From positions 38,826-102,825 of the forward strand of contig JAWKIL010000020.1 of assembly GCA_041394285.1 (NCBI GenBank): 64,000 nt of DNA, written 5' to 3'. Made by a program: the position numbers and the translations under genes. The notes below the pieces were generated by a model. It ran no database searches. It saw only the letters and a list, made by a program, of their open reading frames with translations, and had not been told where the DNA came from. This DNA is from CADEDH01 sp041394285. Its GTDB lineage: Bacteria; Actinomycetota; Acidimicrobiia; Acidimicrobiales; SZUA-35. The first letter of the stretch is position 1. Each line of letters opens with the position of its first letter. Positions 9,401-16,084 of this stretch are shown in pieces.

Positions 9401-12400
9401 GTGAGCTGGCTGCGGTTGCGGTGGCCCTGGGCGTCGGTCACCACCGCCGTCACCTGCCAGGTGCCGCCCACGTCGGTAGCCAGCTCGCAGCGCATGGCAT
9501 CGGGAGTGGGATCGCCGGGGGCCATAGCCACCGAGGTGAGCGCGCAGGTCTGGGTGTCGTCGCCCAGCTCTTCGGTCCAGGCGCCGTTGCGGTACACCCA
9601 CTCGAGGCGCCCCGCCGTCACCTCCACCGGGCGGTCGGCCAGCGGGTTGCCGTCGACGTCGGTGACCACGGTGTCGATCCGCAGCGGCGTGCCCTGTTCC
9701 ACGAAGGGGCGGTCGGTGCGCAGGCCCACGTAGGCCCGGGCCGGGTGGACCAGGAGGTCGGTGCGCGACGCCCACGTCTGGCGGTTGACGTCGGTGACGG
9801 CGGCCTCGGCCGTGACCGTGGTGGGCAGGTCGACCGCCGGACCGTCGAAGTCGAGCCGGAGATAGTGCGAGCCGTCGGTGCCGGTCCGCCCGGTGAACGT
9901 CTCGACCACGGCCTCGGAGCCGGGCGGGCATCCCGGGGGGAAGCAGGACGGGCCGCCGAACCGGGCCCCGCCGAACCCGTCGCCGAAGCCGGCCCCGGGC
10001 CCGCCGACGAGCCACCACGGCTGCCAGATCCCGAACGTGAACGGCTGCCAGCCCGGAGGGCGGTAGGTGGTGGTGGTTGTGGTGACCGTCCACGTGGTGT
10101 CGGCATCGGGCAGGGGACCGCCGGCGTAGTAGGCGGCATCGGCGGCCACCGTGGCCGGTTCGGTGGTGTAGTACGGGCCGGGCGACTCGGGCCGGGCCGT
10201 CACCTCGAACTCGGGGGTGCGGAACTCCTGGATCTGGAACTGGTGGGTCCAGGACGCGGCACCGGGGTCCATCTCCGGCACGTCGGCCGTCAGCTGGACC
10301 CAGGCCGGGCCCAGGTTGGCCCCGGCCGGCAGGGTGACGCTGAGGTTGAAACCGCCCAGCGGGTTCAGGGGGACGGCGCCCGACCCCAGCGACGCGCCCT
10401 GGGGATCGAAGGCCTGCCAGGTGACGGTGGTGGCTCCCGGTAGCTCGGGTTGGGCGTCGCCGGTGTTGGCCAGGCGGCGCAGCCAGCCCGTGATCCGGGC
10501 CGTCTCGCCCGGTTTGTAGACCCCGCGGTCGTCGAAGGTGTACCAGCGGGCCTCGCTCCGGACCGGGCTGGGCACCCAGCCCCCGTACATCGACGACGCC
10601 AGCACGGCCTGGGCTCCGGGGCCGCCGGGGCCGCCGGGATCGGCGGCCTCCAGCCCCAGGACGGCGGCGGTGAGCGGCAGGGTGGCCACGCCGTGCCCGT
10701 CGGTGGTCACCGGGTCGCCCGAGCCGAGGGGCGTCACCTCGACGCCGGGCCGGGGCCGGCCGGTGGTGAGGTCGGTGGTCCACACCAGGAGCCGCTGGCC
10801 ATCGACGATGGCGTCGATCCCGAGCGTGGTGGCCTGGACCCAGGCCCAGGTGGGCCGGTTCATCCAGTACTGGTCGCTCGTCGGCTCGACGGTGCGGGTG
10901 GGCGCCACCCGCACCACCAGCTGGCCGGTTCCGGCCTGAGCGAAGGCGTCGCCCAGGTCGATCACGGTCTCGGCTGGGGCGTCGGCGTCGGCCGTCACCG
11001 GCACCTCGGCCGACAGGACCTCGGGGAAGGGCGGGGCTCCGGGGTCGGTGTCGGACCAGGTGGTCTCGAGGAAACGCTGGAAGGCGGCGAGGTCGCCGCC
11101 GGACACCTTCCAGGCCGTGACCCGCAGCGAGGGCTGGTTGACGGTGGAGACGGTGAGGGTGGGGCGGGCCGCCATGGGGTCGGTGGTGAGGTACTGGCGG
11201 GGGAACGGTTCGAGGCGGGGCTGGGCCGGGCCGATCTCCACCTTCTCGGTGTGGTCCGAGCCCAGGGTCTGGCCGAACGTGTCGGCCAGGCCGGCTCCCA
11301 CCCGCACGGTGTAGGTGGTGCGGCCCTTGGTGGCCCCGGTGATCACGAGCTGGTTGCCGCTGGCGGTGACCCGGAGCCCGGGCACGTCGGGGCTGACGGT
11401 GACCAGGCCGGGGTCGAACCGATCGACGTCCACCGGGTTGTTGAGCTCGATGGCGATCGGGGTGGCCGGCTGGCACGGGCCGCCGTAGTTGCACTGGTGG
11501 CCGGTCACGGCGAAGGCGTCGAACGTGCGGCCCGTGTGGCGGCTGGCATCGGCGGTGGTGCGGGGGCCCTCGGCCGACGGCGTGCCGGGACCGATCTCGA
11601 TCGCCAGGTCGGCGGCGGCGGGCAGCGGCTCGTCGGGCCGGAACGCCACCCACCGGCCGGCCAGCGCGCCCTTGACGGCCCGGGCGGCGGCGTTGTCGGC
11701 GTCGATCTCCTCGGGTGAGGCCAGCCGCACGGCCCGCTCGTCGCCGTCGGCCGTGAGCGACACCGTGGCCAGCACGGCCTCGGGGTCGACCTGCTGGTCG
11801 AACACGGCCACCAGCACCGGGGTGAGGCCCACCGGGGCCGACAGGTCGGTGAACGACGCCACCTGGGGGGCGGGGGTGGCGAAGGTCCAGCGGTACGCCT
11901 CGGCCAGCTCGCCCCCGTTGGCCGACCGCGTGCCGGCCGGCACGGTCACGGTGTACTCCGTGGCCGCCGGCAGCCGGTCGGGGGTGCCGTTGGCGTCGGG
12001 GCCGGGCACCACCTCGAAGCGCAGGGTGCGGGTGCCGATCCAGCGCCAGCGGCCCTCGACCGTGGGCTCCAGCGTCACGGGCACGTCGGCCGATGCCACG
12101 TCGTCGACCGTGCCGATCGGCACCATGGCCTGGTCGAAGGTGACGGTGAGGAACGGAGCGACGCCCACCTCGCCCTCGGGTTGGACCCGCAGCACGTGGA
12201 GGGGGCCGGTGGCGGTGGCGGCGGGGTCGGGCGGCTCGGCCGACAGCGGGGGGAAGGGGGCGGTGATCGTGTCGCCCACCAACGGAGGGGGCAGCGACAG
12301 GGCCGGACGGTTGAACCCCGTGGCATCACCGGGCTCGGCCGTACCCGGGCCGGCGTCGGGCAGGCGGGCCAGCAGGGCCTCGACCTCGGCCGCCGACAGG

Positions 12401-12660
12401 GCGGTGCCGTCCACCACCGGTGTGCGCAGCGCTTCCGGGGCCAGCGGCTGGCCCTCGCTCAGCAGGACCCGGAGCTGATCCGAACCCGATCCGCCGCGGC
12501 CAGATCCCACCGGTCCTCCTCCTCCGTCGCCGCCGGGGGCGGCACCATCATCATCTCCGAACAGTGAGCAGCTCGTGGCCATCAATGCCAGCGCCACGAC
12601 GCAGGCCAACGCCCGCTGCCAGCCCCGCACCTGTTTCCCCGATCCACTGGTCGCAACCAT
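6421..12660 (-). CDS. Bacterial alpha-2-macroglobulin-like lipoprotein, thioester lost
   Basis: A 2079-residue secreted protein of the bacterial alpha-2-macroglobulin family, whose members trap proteases at the cell surface. The N-terminus is a lipoprotein signal with a lipobox (LMATSC, Cys ~31) followed by acidic and glycine-rich residues. Ig-like and MG domains follow. The A2M domain with DRSTGPDGTVTVDVPLPDN and YRVMAVAVDGAQRFGQ lies near residue 1370, and a terpenoid-toroid-like helical domain with NDDGGFPSW follows. Where thioester members read YGCTEQxASR, this protein has YRWDMAEAYASR, so the reactive Cys-Gln bond is absent. The start has GAGGAG a few bases upstream. No PBP1C partner gene is adjacent. 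Confidence 0.85.
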   Translation of the reverse strand: MVATSGSGKQVRGWQRALACVVALALMATSCSLFGDDDGAAPGGDGGGGPVGSGRGGSGSDQLRVLLSEGQPLAPEALRTPVVDGTALSAAEVEALLARLPDAGPGTAEPGDATGFNRPALSLPPPLVGDTITAPFPPLSAEPPDPAATATGPLHVLRVQPEGEVGVAPFLTVTFDQAMVPIGTVDDVASADVPVTLEPTVEGRWRWIGTRTLRFEVVPGPDANGTPDRLPAATEYTVTVPAGTRSANGGELAEAYRWTFATPAPQVASFTDLSAPVGLTPVLVAVFDQQVDPEAVLATVSLTADGDERAVRLASPEEIDADNAAARAVKGALAGRWVAFRPDEPLPAAADLAIEIGPGTPSAEGPRTTADASRHTGRTFDAFAVTGHQCNYGGPCQPATPIAIELNNPVDVDRFDPGLVTVSPDVPGLRVTASGNQLVITGATKGRTTYTVRVGAGLADTFGQTLGSDHTEKVEIGPAQPRLEPFPRQYLTTDPMAARPTLTVSTVNQPSLRVTAWKVSGGDLAAFQRFLETTWSDTDPGAPPFPEVLSAEVPVTADADAPAETVIDLGDAFAQAGTGQLVVRVAPTRTVEPTSDQYWMNRPTWAWVQATTLGIDAIVDGQRLLVWTTDLTTGRPRPGVEVTPLGSGDPVTTDGHGVATLPLTAAVLGLEAADPGGPGGPGAQAVLASSMYGGWVPSPVRSEARWYTFDDRGVYKPGETARITGWLRRLANTGDAQPELPGATTVTWQAFDPQGASLGSGAVPLNPLGGFNLSVTLPAGANLGPAWVQLTADVPEMDPGAASWTHQFQIQEFRTPEFEVTARPESPGPYYTTEPATVAADAAYYAGGPLPDADTTWTVTTTTTTYRPPGWQPFTFGIWQPWWLVGGPGAGFGDGFGGARFGGPSCFPPGCPPGSEAVVETFTGRTGTDGSHYLRLDFDGPAVDLPTTVTAEAAVTDVNRQTWASRTDLLVHPARAYVGLRTDRPFVEQGTPLRIDTVVTDVDGNPLADRPVEVTAGRLEWVYRNGAWTEELGDDTQTCALTSVAMAPGDPTPDAMRCELATDVGGTWQVTAVVTDAQGHRNRSQLTVWVSGGEARPARLVTQEQVTIVPDQPTYGAGDTARLLVQSPFGPASGLATVSRGTIVSTVPFEADDGSAVVEIPIDEAWTPGVTVQVDLVGTAPRLDDDGTPADGAPPRPAFAVGTVELKVPPTTRALAVTATPAAANLSPGADTTVTVAVAGPDGAPVAGADVALLVVDEAVLSLTGYDLVDPLDMFYGPWYSNVYGEYTRASILLGRPDLVAAGLGSGTDTASGDAALESAGGAPPMATATTAAARSSAPVDEMAAKAEGADQVGQPIQLRSDLQPVAVYAPDRSTGPDGTVTVDVPLPDNLTRYRVMAVAVDGAQRFGQGESTITARLPLMVRPSAPRFLNFGDRFELPVVVQNQTGAALEVDVALDAANLSLTGPAGKRVTVPANDRVEVRFPASAEQAGTARFRAVAATAAGPEADAAAVELPVYTPATTEAFATYGTIDGSDATAGGPAAVAQPFSAPSDVFPQFGGLEIDTSATALQSLTDAVLFLDDYRWDMAEAYASRILAVAALRDVLDAFDAEGLPDPAALNAQVDRDITRLVALQNDDGGFPSWQRGRRSEAWTSIQATHALLAAKGAGYSVPAEALTAALGRLADVESLFPAGLGPEGRATLSAYALNVRHQGGTGDPAKALALYRREGDALPLDALAWLWPALDDAAATAAIGRSIANSATDTAGAASFATGFTEQADAAVVAASDRRTDGIVLDALISEQPSSDLIPKVVNGLLASRVKGRWANAFENTFILLALKHYFDAFEAAEPSFTARAWLGDLYASEHRFEGRTTDRAATVVPMADVIAGGDQRVVVAKDGPGRLYWRLGLRYAPTDLTLDPRDEGFVVDRTYESTGDPDDVTRSADGTWRVKPGATVRVTVTMVADAVRHHVALVDPLPAGLEPLNPALASSPTPPPPPDTGDPAVPEVGWCWCWQWYEHQNLRDDRAEAFSSYLPGGTYTYSYTARATTPGTFVVPPARAEELYAPETFGRSASATVVVG

Positions 12661-12949
12661 GACGCTCTCCTCGTCCTGGCTTTGACGATGCCATCCCGCC
12701 CGCTGGTTCCCGCTGCGGCGGTGAAATCTCGGGAGCGTCGCCCGGCTGGATCCACAGGACCGACGACCATGGACCGGCCGCCCCGATCGGCGCTTCCCCC
12801 AGGTTCCCCCAGGGGACCAGCGAGGGCGGACCAGTCGCCGTGGAGGAGCCGCCGGAGTACCACCTCTCCTACGGGTTCGCCGTCTATTACCGGGTGCAGG
12901 GTGCAGGAGGGACGGCCCGACCGGTCAGCTGGTCGGCCGGGGGCACGGC
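12661..12949. other. Intergenic stretch, no gene seen
   Basis: 289 bp separate the start of the macroglobulin gene from the 3' end of menB, which lies upstream on the same (minus) strand. I see no convincing coding frame here. It holds the macroglobulin Shine-Dalgarno at its left end and a small direct duplication of TTCCCCCAGG around 12797-12816. The macroglobulin promoter should lie in this stretch. Confidence 0.5.
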
Positions 12950-13897
12950 TCAGAAGTGATAGGGGAAGCCGGCCCAGTTGGGGTCGCGCTTCTCCAGGAA
13001 GGCATCGCGGCCCTCCTGGGCCTCGTCGGTCATGTAGGCCAGGCGGGTGGCCTCGCCGGCGAACACCTGCTGACCCACCAGGCCGTCGTCGATCAGGTTG
13101 AGGGAGAACTTGGCCATCCGCTGGGCGGTTGGGCTCTTGGAGCAGATCTCCCGGGCCCACTGCAGAGCTTCGGTCTCGAGGTCGGCGTGGTCGATCACGG
13201 CGTTCACCGCCCCCTGGAAGTGCGCCTGCTCGGCGGTGTACGTGCGGCCCAGGAAGAACACCTCCCGGGCGAACTTCTGGCCCATCTGGCGGGCCAGATA
13301 GGCCGAGCCGAAGCCGCCGTCGAAGCTGGCGACGTCGGTGTCGGTCTGCTTGAACCGGGCGTGCTCCCGGCTGGCCAGCGTCAGGTCGCACACCGAGTGC
13401 AGGCTGTGGCCTCCGCCGGCGGCCCACCCCGGCACCACGCAGATCACCACCTTGGGCATCATCCGGATCAGGCGCTGGACCTCGAGGATGTGGAGCCGGC
13501 CGGAGCGGCCGGGGTCGATCGTGTCGGCCGTCTCGCCCTCGGCGTAGCGGTAGCCGTCCCGGCCCCGGATCCGCTGGTCACCGCCGGAGCAGAAGGCCCA
13601 GCCCCCGTCTTTGGGCGAAGGTCCGTTGCCGGTGAGGAGCACGCAGCCCACGTCGGTGCTCATCCGGGCGTGGTCGAGCGCCCGGTACAGCTCGTCCACC
13701 GTGTGGGGGCGGAAGGCGTTGCGGATCTCGGGCCGGTTGAACGCCACCCGCACCGCGCCGACCTCCCTGGCCCGATGGTAGGTGATGTCGGTGAAGTCGA
13801 AGCCGGGCACCACGTCCCACGCCTCGGGATCGAAGATCTCCGACACCTTCGCCGTCGGTGACGGGGAGTTGGACGCCGCAGCTTGTTGGTCGGTCAT
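12950..13897 (-). CDS. menB: 1,4-dihydroxy-2-naphthoyl-CoA synthase
   Basis: A 315-residue crotonase-fold enzyme that cyclises o-succinylbenzoyl-CoA to 1,4-dihydroxy-2-naphthoyl-CoA. It is recognisable almost end to end as the long actinobacterial MenB: VRVAFNRPEIRNAFRPHTVD, the oxyanion-hole segment DGGWAFCSGGDQRIRGRDGY, VVPGWAAGGGHSLHSVCDLT and the MenB-specific DVASFDGGFGSAYLARQMGQ with its serine-aspartate site. The C-terminus WAGFPYHF is also typical. The ATG start is 8 nt after TAGCCT (13911-13906), so it may be leaderless. Other men genes lie 6-11 kb away on both sides rather than in one operon. Confidence 0.93.
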   Translation of the reverse strand: MTDQQAAASNSPSPTAKVSEIFDPEAWDVVPGFDFTDITYHRAREVGAVRVAFNRPEIRNAFRPHTVDELYRALDHARMSTDVGCVLLTGNGPSPKDGGWAFCSGGDQRIRGRDGYRYAEGETADTIDPGRSGRLHILEVQRLIRMMPKVVICVVPGWAAGGGHSLHSVCDLTLASREHARFKQTDTDVASFDGGFGSAYLARQMGQKFAREVFFLGRTYTAEQAHFQGAVNAVIDHADLETEALQWAREICSKSPTAQRMAKFSLNLIDDGLVGQQVFAGEATRLAYMTDEAQEGRDAFLEKRDPNWAGFPYHF

Positions 13898-13905
13898 AGG
13901 CGATC

Positions 13906-13911
13906 AGGCTA
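13906..13911 (-). promoter_or_regulatory. Candidate -10 box of menB
   Basis: TAGCCT on the minus strand, 8 nt before the menB ATG. The spacing fits a start codon at or near the transcription start. Confidence 0.4.
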
Positions 13912-14054
13912 TTGGCCGGCCCCGTCCTTGGGAGCGGCGGTTGGTTCAAGCCGATCGCGGCTCTCGCCCCCGTGTCTCGGATCGGGCTGAGCACACCCGG
14001 GACGGGATGGCGTTCACTCTCGAACGGGTCGCTGCTGCGGCGGAGACCCCCGCC

Positions 14055-14088
14055 TCCTGACCGGGCTTCCTGACCGGGCTTCCTGACC
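14055..14088. repeat. 13-bp tandem repeat
   Basis: TCCTGACCGGGCT occurs at 14055-14067 and 14068-14080, followed by a partial third copy. It lies in the 250-bp space between menB and the VOC gene, which otherwise holds only the two promoters as far as I can see. Confidence 0.8.
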
Positions 14089-14135
14089 TGGCCGCCCGGC
14101 TGCGCCGTTCAGAGTGATAGGGGGCGTGGGGTCTG

Positions 14136-14141
14136 TACCGT
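14136..14141 (+). promoter_or_regulatory. Candidate -10 box of the VOC gene
   Basis: TACCGT, 7 nt before the ATG at 14149, with no Shine-Dalgarno between them. This is consistent with a leaderless transcript. Confidence 0.5.
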
Positions 14142-14148
14142 TCGACGG

Positions 14149-14586
14149 ATGCCGATCAAAATGGAGAACGTTGGCATTGCTGTCCGCGACCTCGACGCCA
14201 CGATCGCCTTCTTCACCGACCTCGGTTTGACCGTCATCGGCCAGGCCACCATCAGTGGAGAATGGGCCGACACCGCTGTCGGTTTGGACGGCAACCACGC
14301 GAGGATCGCGATGCTGCAGACACCGGATGGCAACGGACAACTGGAGCTGTTCGAATACATTCACCCGGACGCGATCGACACGGAACCCACCCGGCCCAAC
14401 GAAATTGGCATGCACCGCGTCGCCTTCTCCGTCGATGAGATCGACGATGCCCTTGCGATCGCAGCGAGGCATGGATGTCACCCACTGCGGGGTGTCGCGA
14501 CCTACGAGGATGCGTACAAGCTGACCTACGTGCGCGGCCCCAGCGGGATTCTTGTGATGTTCGCCGAGGAGCTGACGAGTCGCTGA
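14149..14586 (+). CDS. VOC (glyoxalase/bleomycin-resistance) superfamily protein
   Basis: A 145-residue protein of two betaalphabetabetabeta modules. Module 1 starts with MENVGIAVRDLDATIAFFTD and module 2 with GMHRVAFSVDEIDDALAIAA. It ends in a family-typical YVRGPSGILVMFAEEL. Possible metal ligands are the Glu in LELFEYIHP, the His in GMHRVAF and the Glu near the end. The substrate cannot be told from sequence. Its G+C is about 60-63% over 14161-14340 by hand count, clearly below its neighbours, and it sits beside the repeat-bracketed HNH gene, so recent acquisition is plausible. Confidence 0.85.
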   Translation: MPIKMENVGIAVRDLDATIAFFTDLGLTVIGQATISGEWADTAVGLDGNHARIAMLQTPDGNGQLELFEYIHPDAIDTEPTRPNEIGMHRVAFSVDEIDDALAIAARHGCHPLRGVATYEDAYKLTYVRGPSGILVMFAEELTSR

Positions 14587-14640
14587 CCCTGATAGACCAG
14601 GCGCGACGGCGGCGTCTCGGTAAAGGCCGGCGGTGCACGC

Positions 14641-14660
14641 GGATTTTCCGCGGGAGATCC
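14641..14660. repeat. Left palindromic repeat beside the HNH gene
   Basis: GGATTTTCCGCGGGAGATCC, an imperfect palindrome 4 nt downstream of the stop of the minus-strand HNH gene. It differs from the right copy at 16035-16054 at two positions. Confidence 0.75.
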
Positions 14661-14664
14661 AGCG

Positions 14665-15897
14665 TCACTTGGCGGAGGCCGGCTGGGCCAGGCAGGTAGC
14701 GATCCAGTGGTGGTCGAGGCGGTGGCCGTCCCAGGTGGGTAGCGGGTCTGCCGTCGGTTGGGGCCACGGTTGGGGGAGCGGCGCAGGCGGGCGGTGGTAG
14801 GGGTGGCCGTCGGCTCCCCAGGCGGTGACGGAACCGGTGGGTTCGAGCCGGAGGGTGATGTTCCGGCGGTGGACGAGCCGGTGATGGGCGGCGCAGATCA
14901 ACAGGAGGTTGTCGGGGCGTCGTGATCCGCCGTGGATCCAGTGGGTGAGGTGATGGGCTTCGCGTCGTCCGGTGTGATGGCAACCCGGAAACCGGCAGGT
15001 CGGATCTCGTAGGGCGAGGAGGCGACGGGTGGCTGTGGTCGGGTAGCGCTGTTGGCGGTAGGTCCCGTCGGGGTCGGCGGTGATGACGGGCCCATCGCAG
15101 GCCGCAGCGGCGGCCGTGCCGGGATCGATGGTGATCCCGATCTCGGTGGCGCACGTCCCCGGGTTGCCATCGCCGTCGTCGTCACCGGCCGGTCCTGGGG
15201 CGAGGGTGTCGGCGGTGGTCACGATGGTGACCGTGGGGGTGGCGATCTCGGGGCCGAGGACCAACTCGACCATGGCGTCGGCCCGGCGGGCGGCGATCGG
15301 GACACCGGCTTGCGGGGTGGTGTGGTCCTGGACGGCGGCGATCACTGCGGCCCTCTCGACGGCTGGTACCCGCAGGGTGATGACCAGCGAGCCGTCGTCG
15401 TCGGCCTGGCGCCACGACAACGAGCGCGTGGCCTCCTGGTGATCGGCGTCGGCGGCCTGGATGTGGCGCTGGTTGCGGACGATCTGCTCGACCTGGGCCG
15501 CGGTGGCGTCGAGGGCCACGTTCAGCCAGGTGGTCTCGGTGGCCGGCGTGGCGATACGGGTGACGGCCCGCACCTTGGACCAGGTGATCGCCCCCGAGTT
15601 GAGAGCCTGGGCGATCGCCGGCAGGCAGCGCAGGGCCTGGGCTACCCGGATGTGCTCCGAGGCCGCCACCGACCCCAGGCCGCAGCGCCACGACAGCCAC
15701 TGGGCGGGGCTCACACAACCGTCGTCCTCCCAGGCCTCGCGGTCGAGGAACTCGCCCAGCAGAGCGAGGAACCGGGCCTTGGACGCTGCCTCGACGGCCG
15801 ACGCCCCGGCCAGGGCCGCCGCCAACCCCTCCACCGACAGCCCGGCCGGGTCGTCCCAGCCGGTTCGGTCCCCCGGGTGTCCCGCCGTTCGTGTCAT
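14665..15897 (-). CDS. DUF222 + HNH endonuclease domain protein (13E12-like)
   Basis: A 410-residue protein with an N-terminal DUF222 helical domain (LAAALAGASAVEAASKARFL, then GCVSPAQWLSWRCGLGSVAA, and ALRCLPAIAQALNSGAITWS) and a C-terminal HNH nuclease module: DPTCRFPGCHHTGRREAHHL, then THWIHGGSRRPDNLLLICAA with HHRLVH. The zinc cysteines, the HH pair and the Asn-His of the motif are present. I chose ATG 15897 because GAGGGAGG lies 5 nt before it; an upstream ATG at 15978 would add 27 residues. The family is multi-copy in actinobacteria and tied to 13E12 repeats. Palindromic repeats flank the gene. Confidence 0.88.
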   Translation of the reverse strand: MTRTAGHPGDRTGWDDPAGLSVEGLAAALAGASAVEAASKARFLALLGEFLDREAWEDDGCVSPAQWLSWRCGLGSVAASEHIRVAQALRCLPAIAQALNSGAITWSKVRAVTRIATPATETTWLNVALDATAAQVEQIVRNQRHIQAADADHQEATRSLSWRQADDDGSLVITLRVPAVERAAVIAAVQDHTTPQAGVPIAARRADAMVELVLGPEIATPTVTIVTTADTLAPGPAGDDDGDGNPGTCATEIGITIDPGTAAAAACDGPVITADPDGTYRQQRYPTTATRRLLALRDPTCRFPGCHHTGRREAHHLTHWIHGGSRRPDNLLLICAAHHRLVHRRNITLRLEPTGSVTAWGADGHPYHRPPAPLPQPWPQPTADPLPTWDGHRLDHHWIATCLAQPASAK

Positions 15898-15990
15898 CGC
15901 CGCCTCCCTCGTGTCGATGGTGGCGGCGCCGCAGCCGGCATCGCCACCCACCCCGACAGTACGCAGGGGGTGTGACATCGAAGGCCGGGC

Positions 15991-16017
15991 AGATGCAGAT
16001 GCAGACGCAGATGTAGA
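15991..16017. repeat. 6-bp GCAGAT-type microrepeat
   Basis: Four GCAGAT/GCAGAC units follow each other in the space upstream of the HNH gene. They have no reading-frame or regulatory role that I can see. Confidence 0.6.
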
Positions 16018-16034
16018 GGCCGGCGCCGTCGCCA

Positions 16035-16054
16035 GGATTTCCCGCGGGAAATCC
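16035..16054. repeat. Right palindromic repeat beside the HNH gene
   Basis: GGATTTCCCGCGGGAAATCC is a perfect 20-bp palindrome, 30 bp from the end of the CaiB gene. It pairs with the imperfect copy at 14641-14660. Confidence 0.8.
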
Positions 16055-16084
16055 GGCGATCACTGGGCCGGCGCGCCGCCTCCG

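Larger units (their letters stand above)
14641..16054 (-). mobile_element. Candidate HNH element bracketed by related 20-bp palindromes
   Basis: GGATTTTCCGCGGGAGATCC (14641-14660) and GGATTTCCCGCGGGAAATCC (16035-16054, a perfect palindrome) lie in the same orientation on either side of the DUF222-HNH gene. Similarity continues beyond them (GCG, TCACT and GG follow both). DUF222/13E12 genes are repetitive and associated with mobile REP13E12 elements in mycobacteria. The brackets could be element ends, a target duplication, or two copies of a dispersed hairpin. I see no transposase or integrase. Confidence 0.4.
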
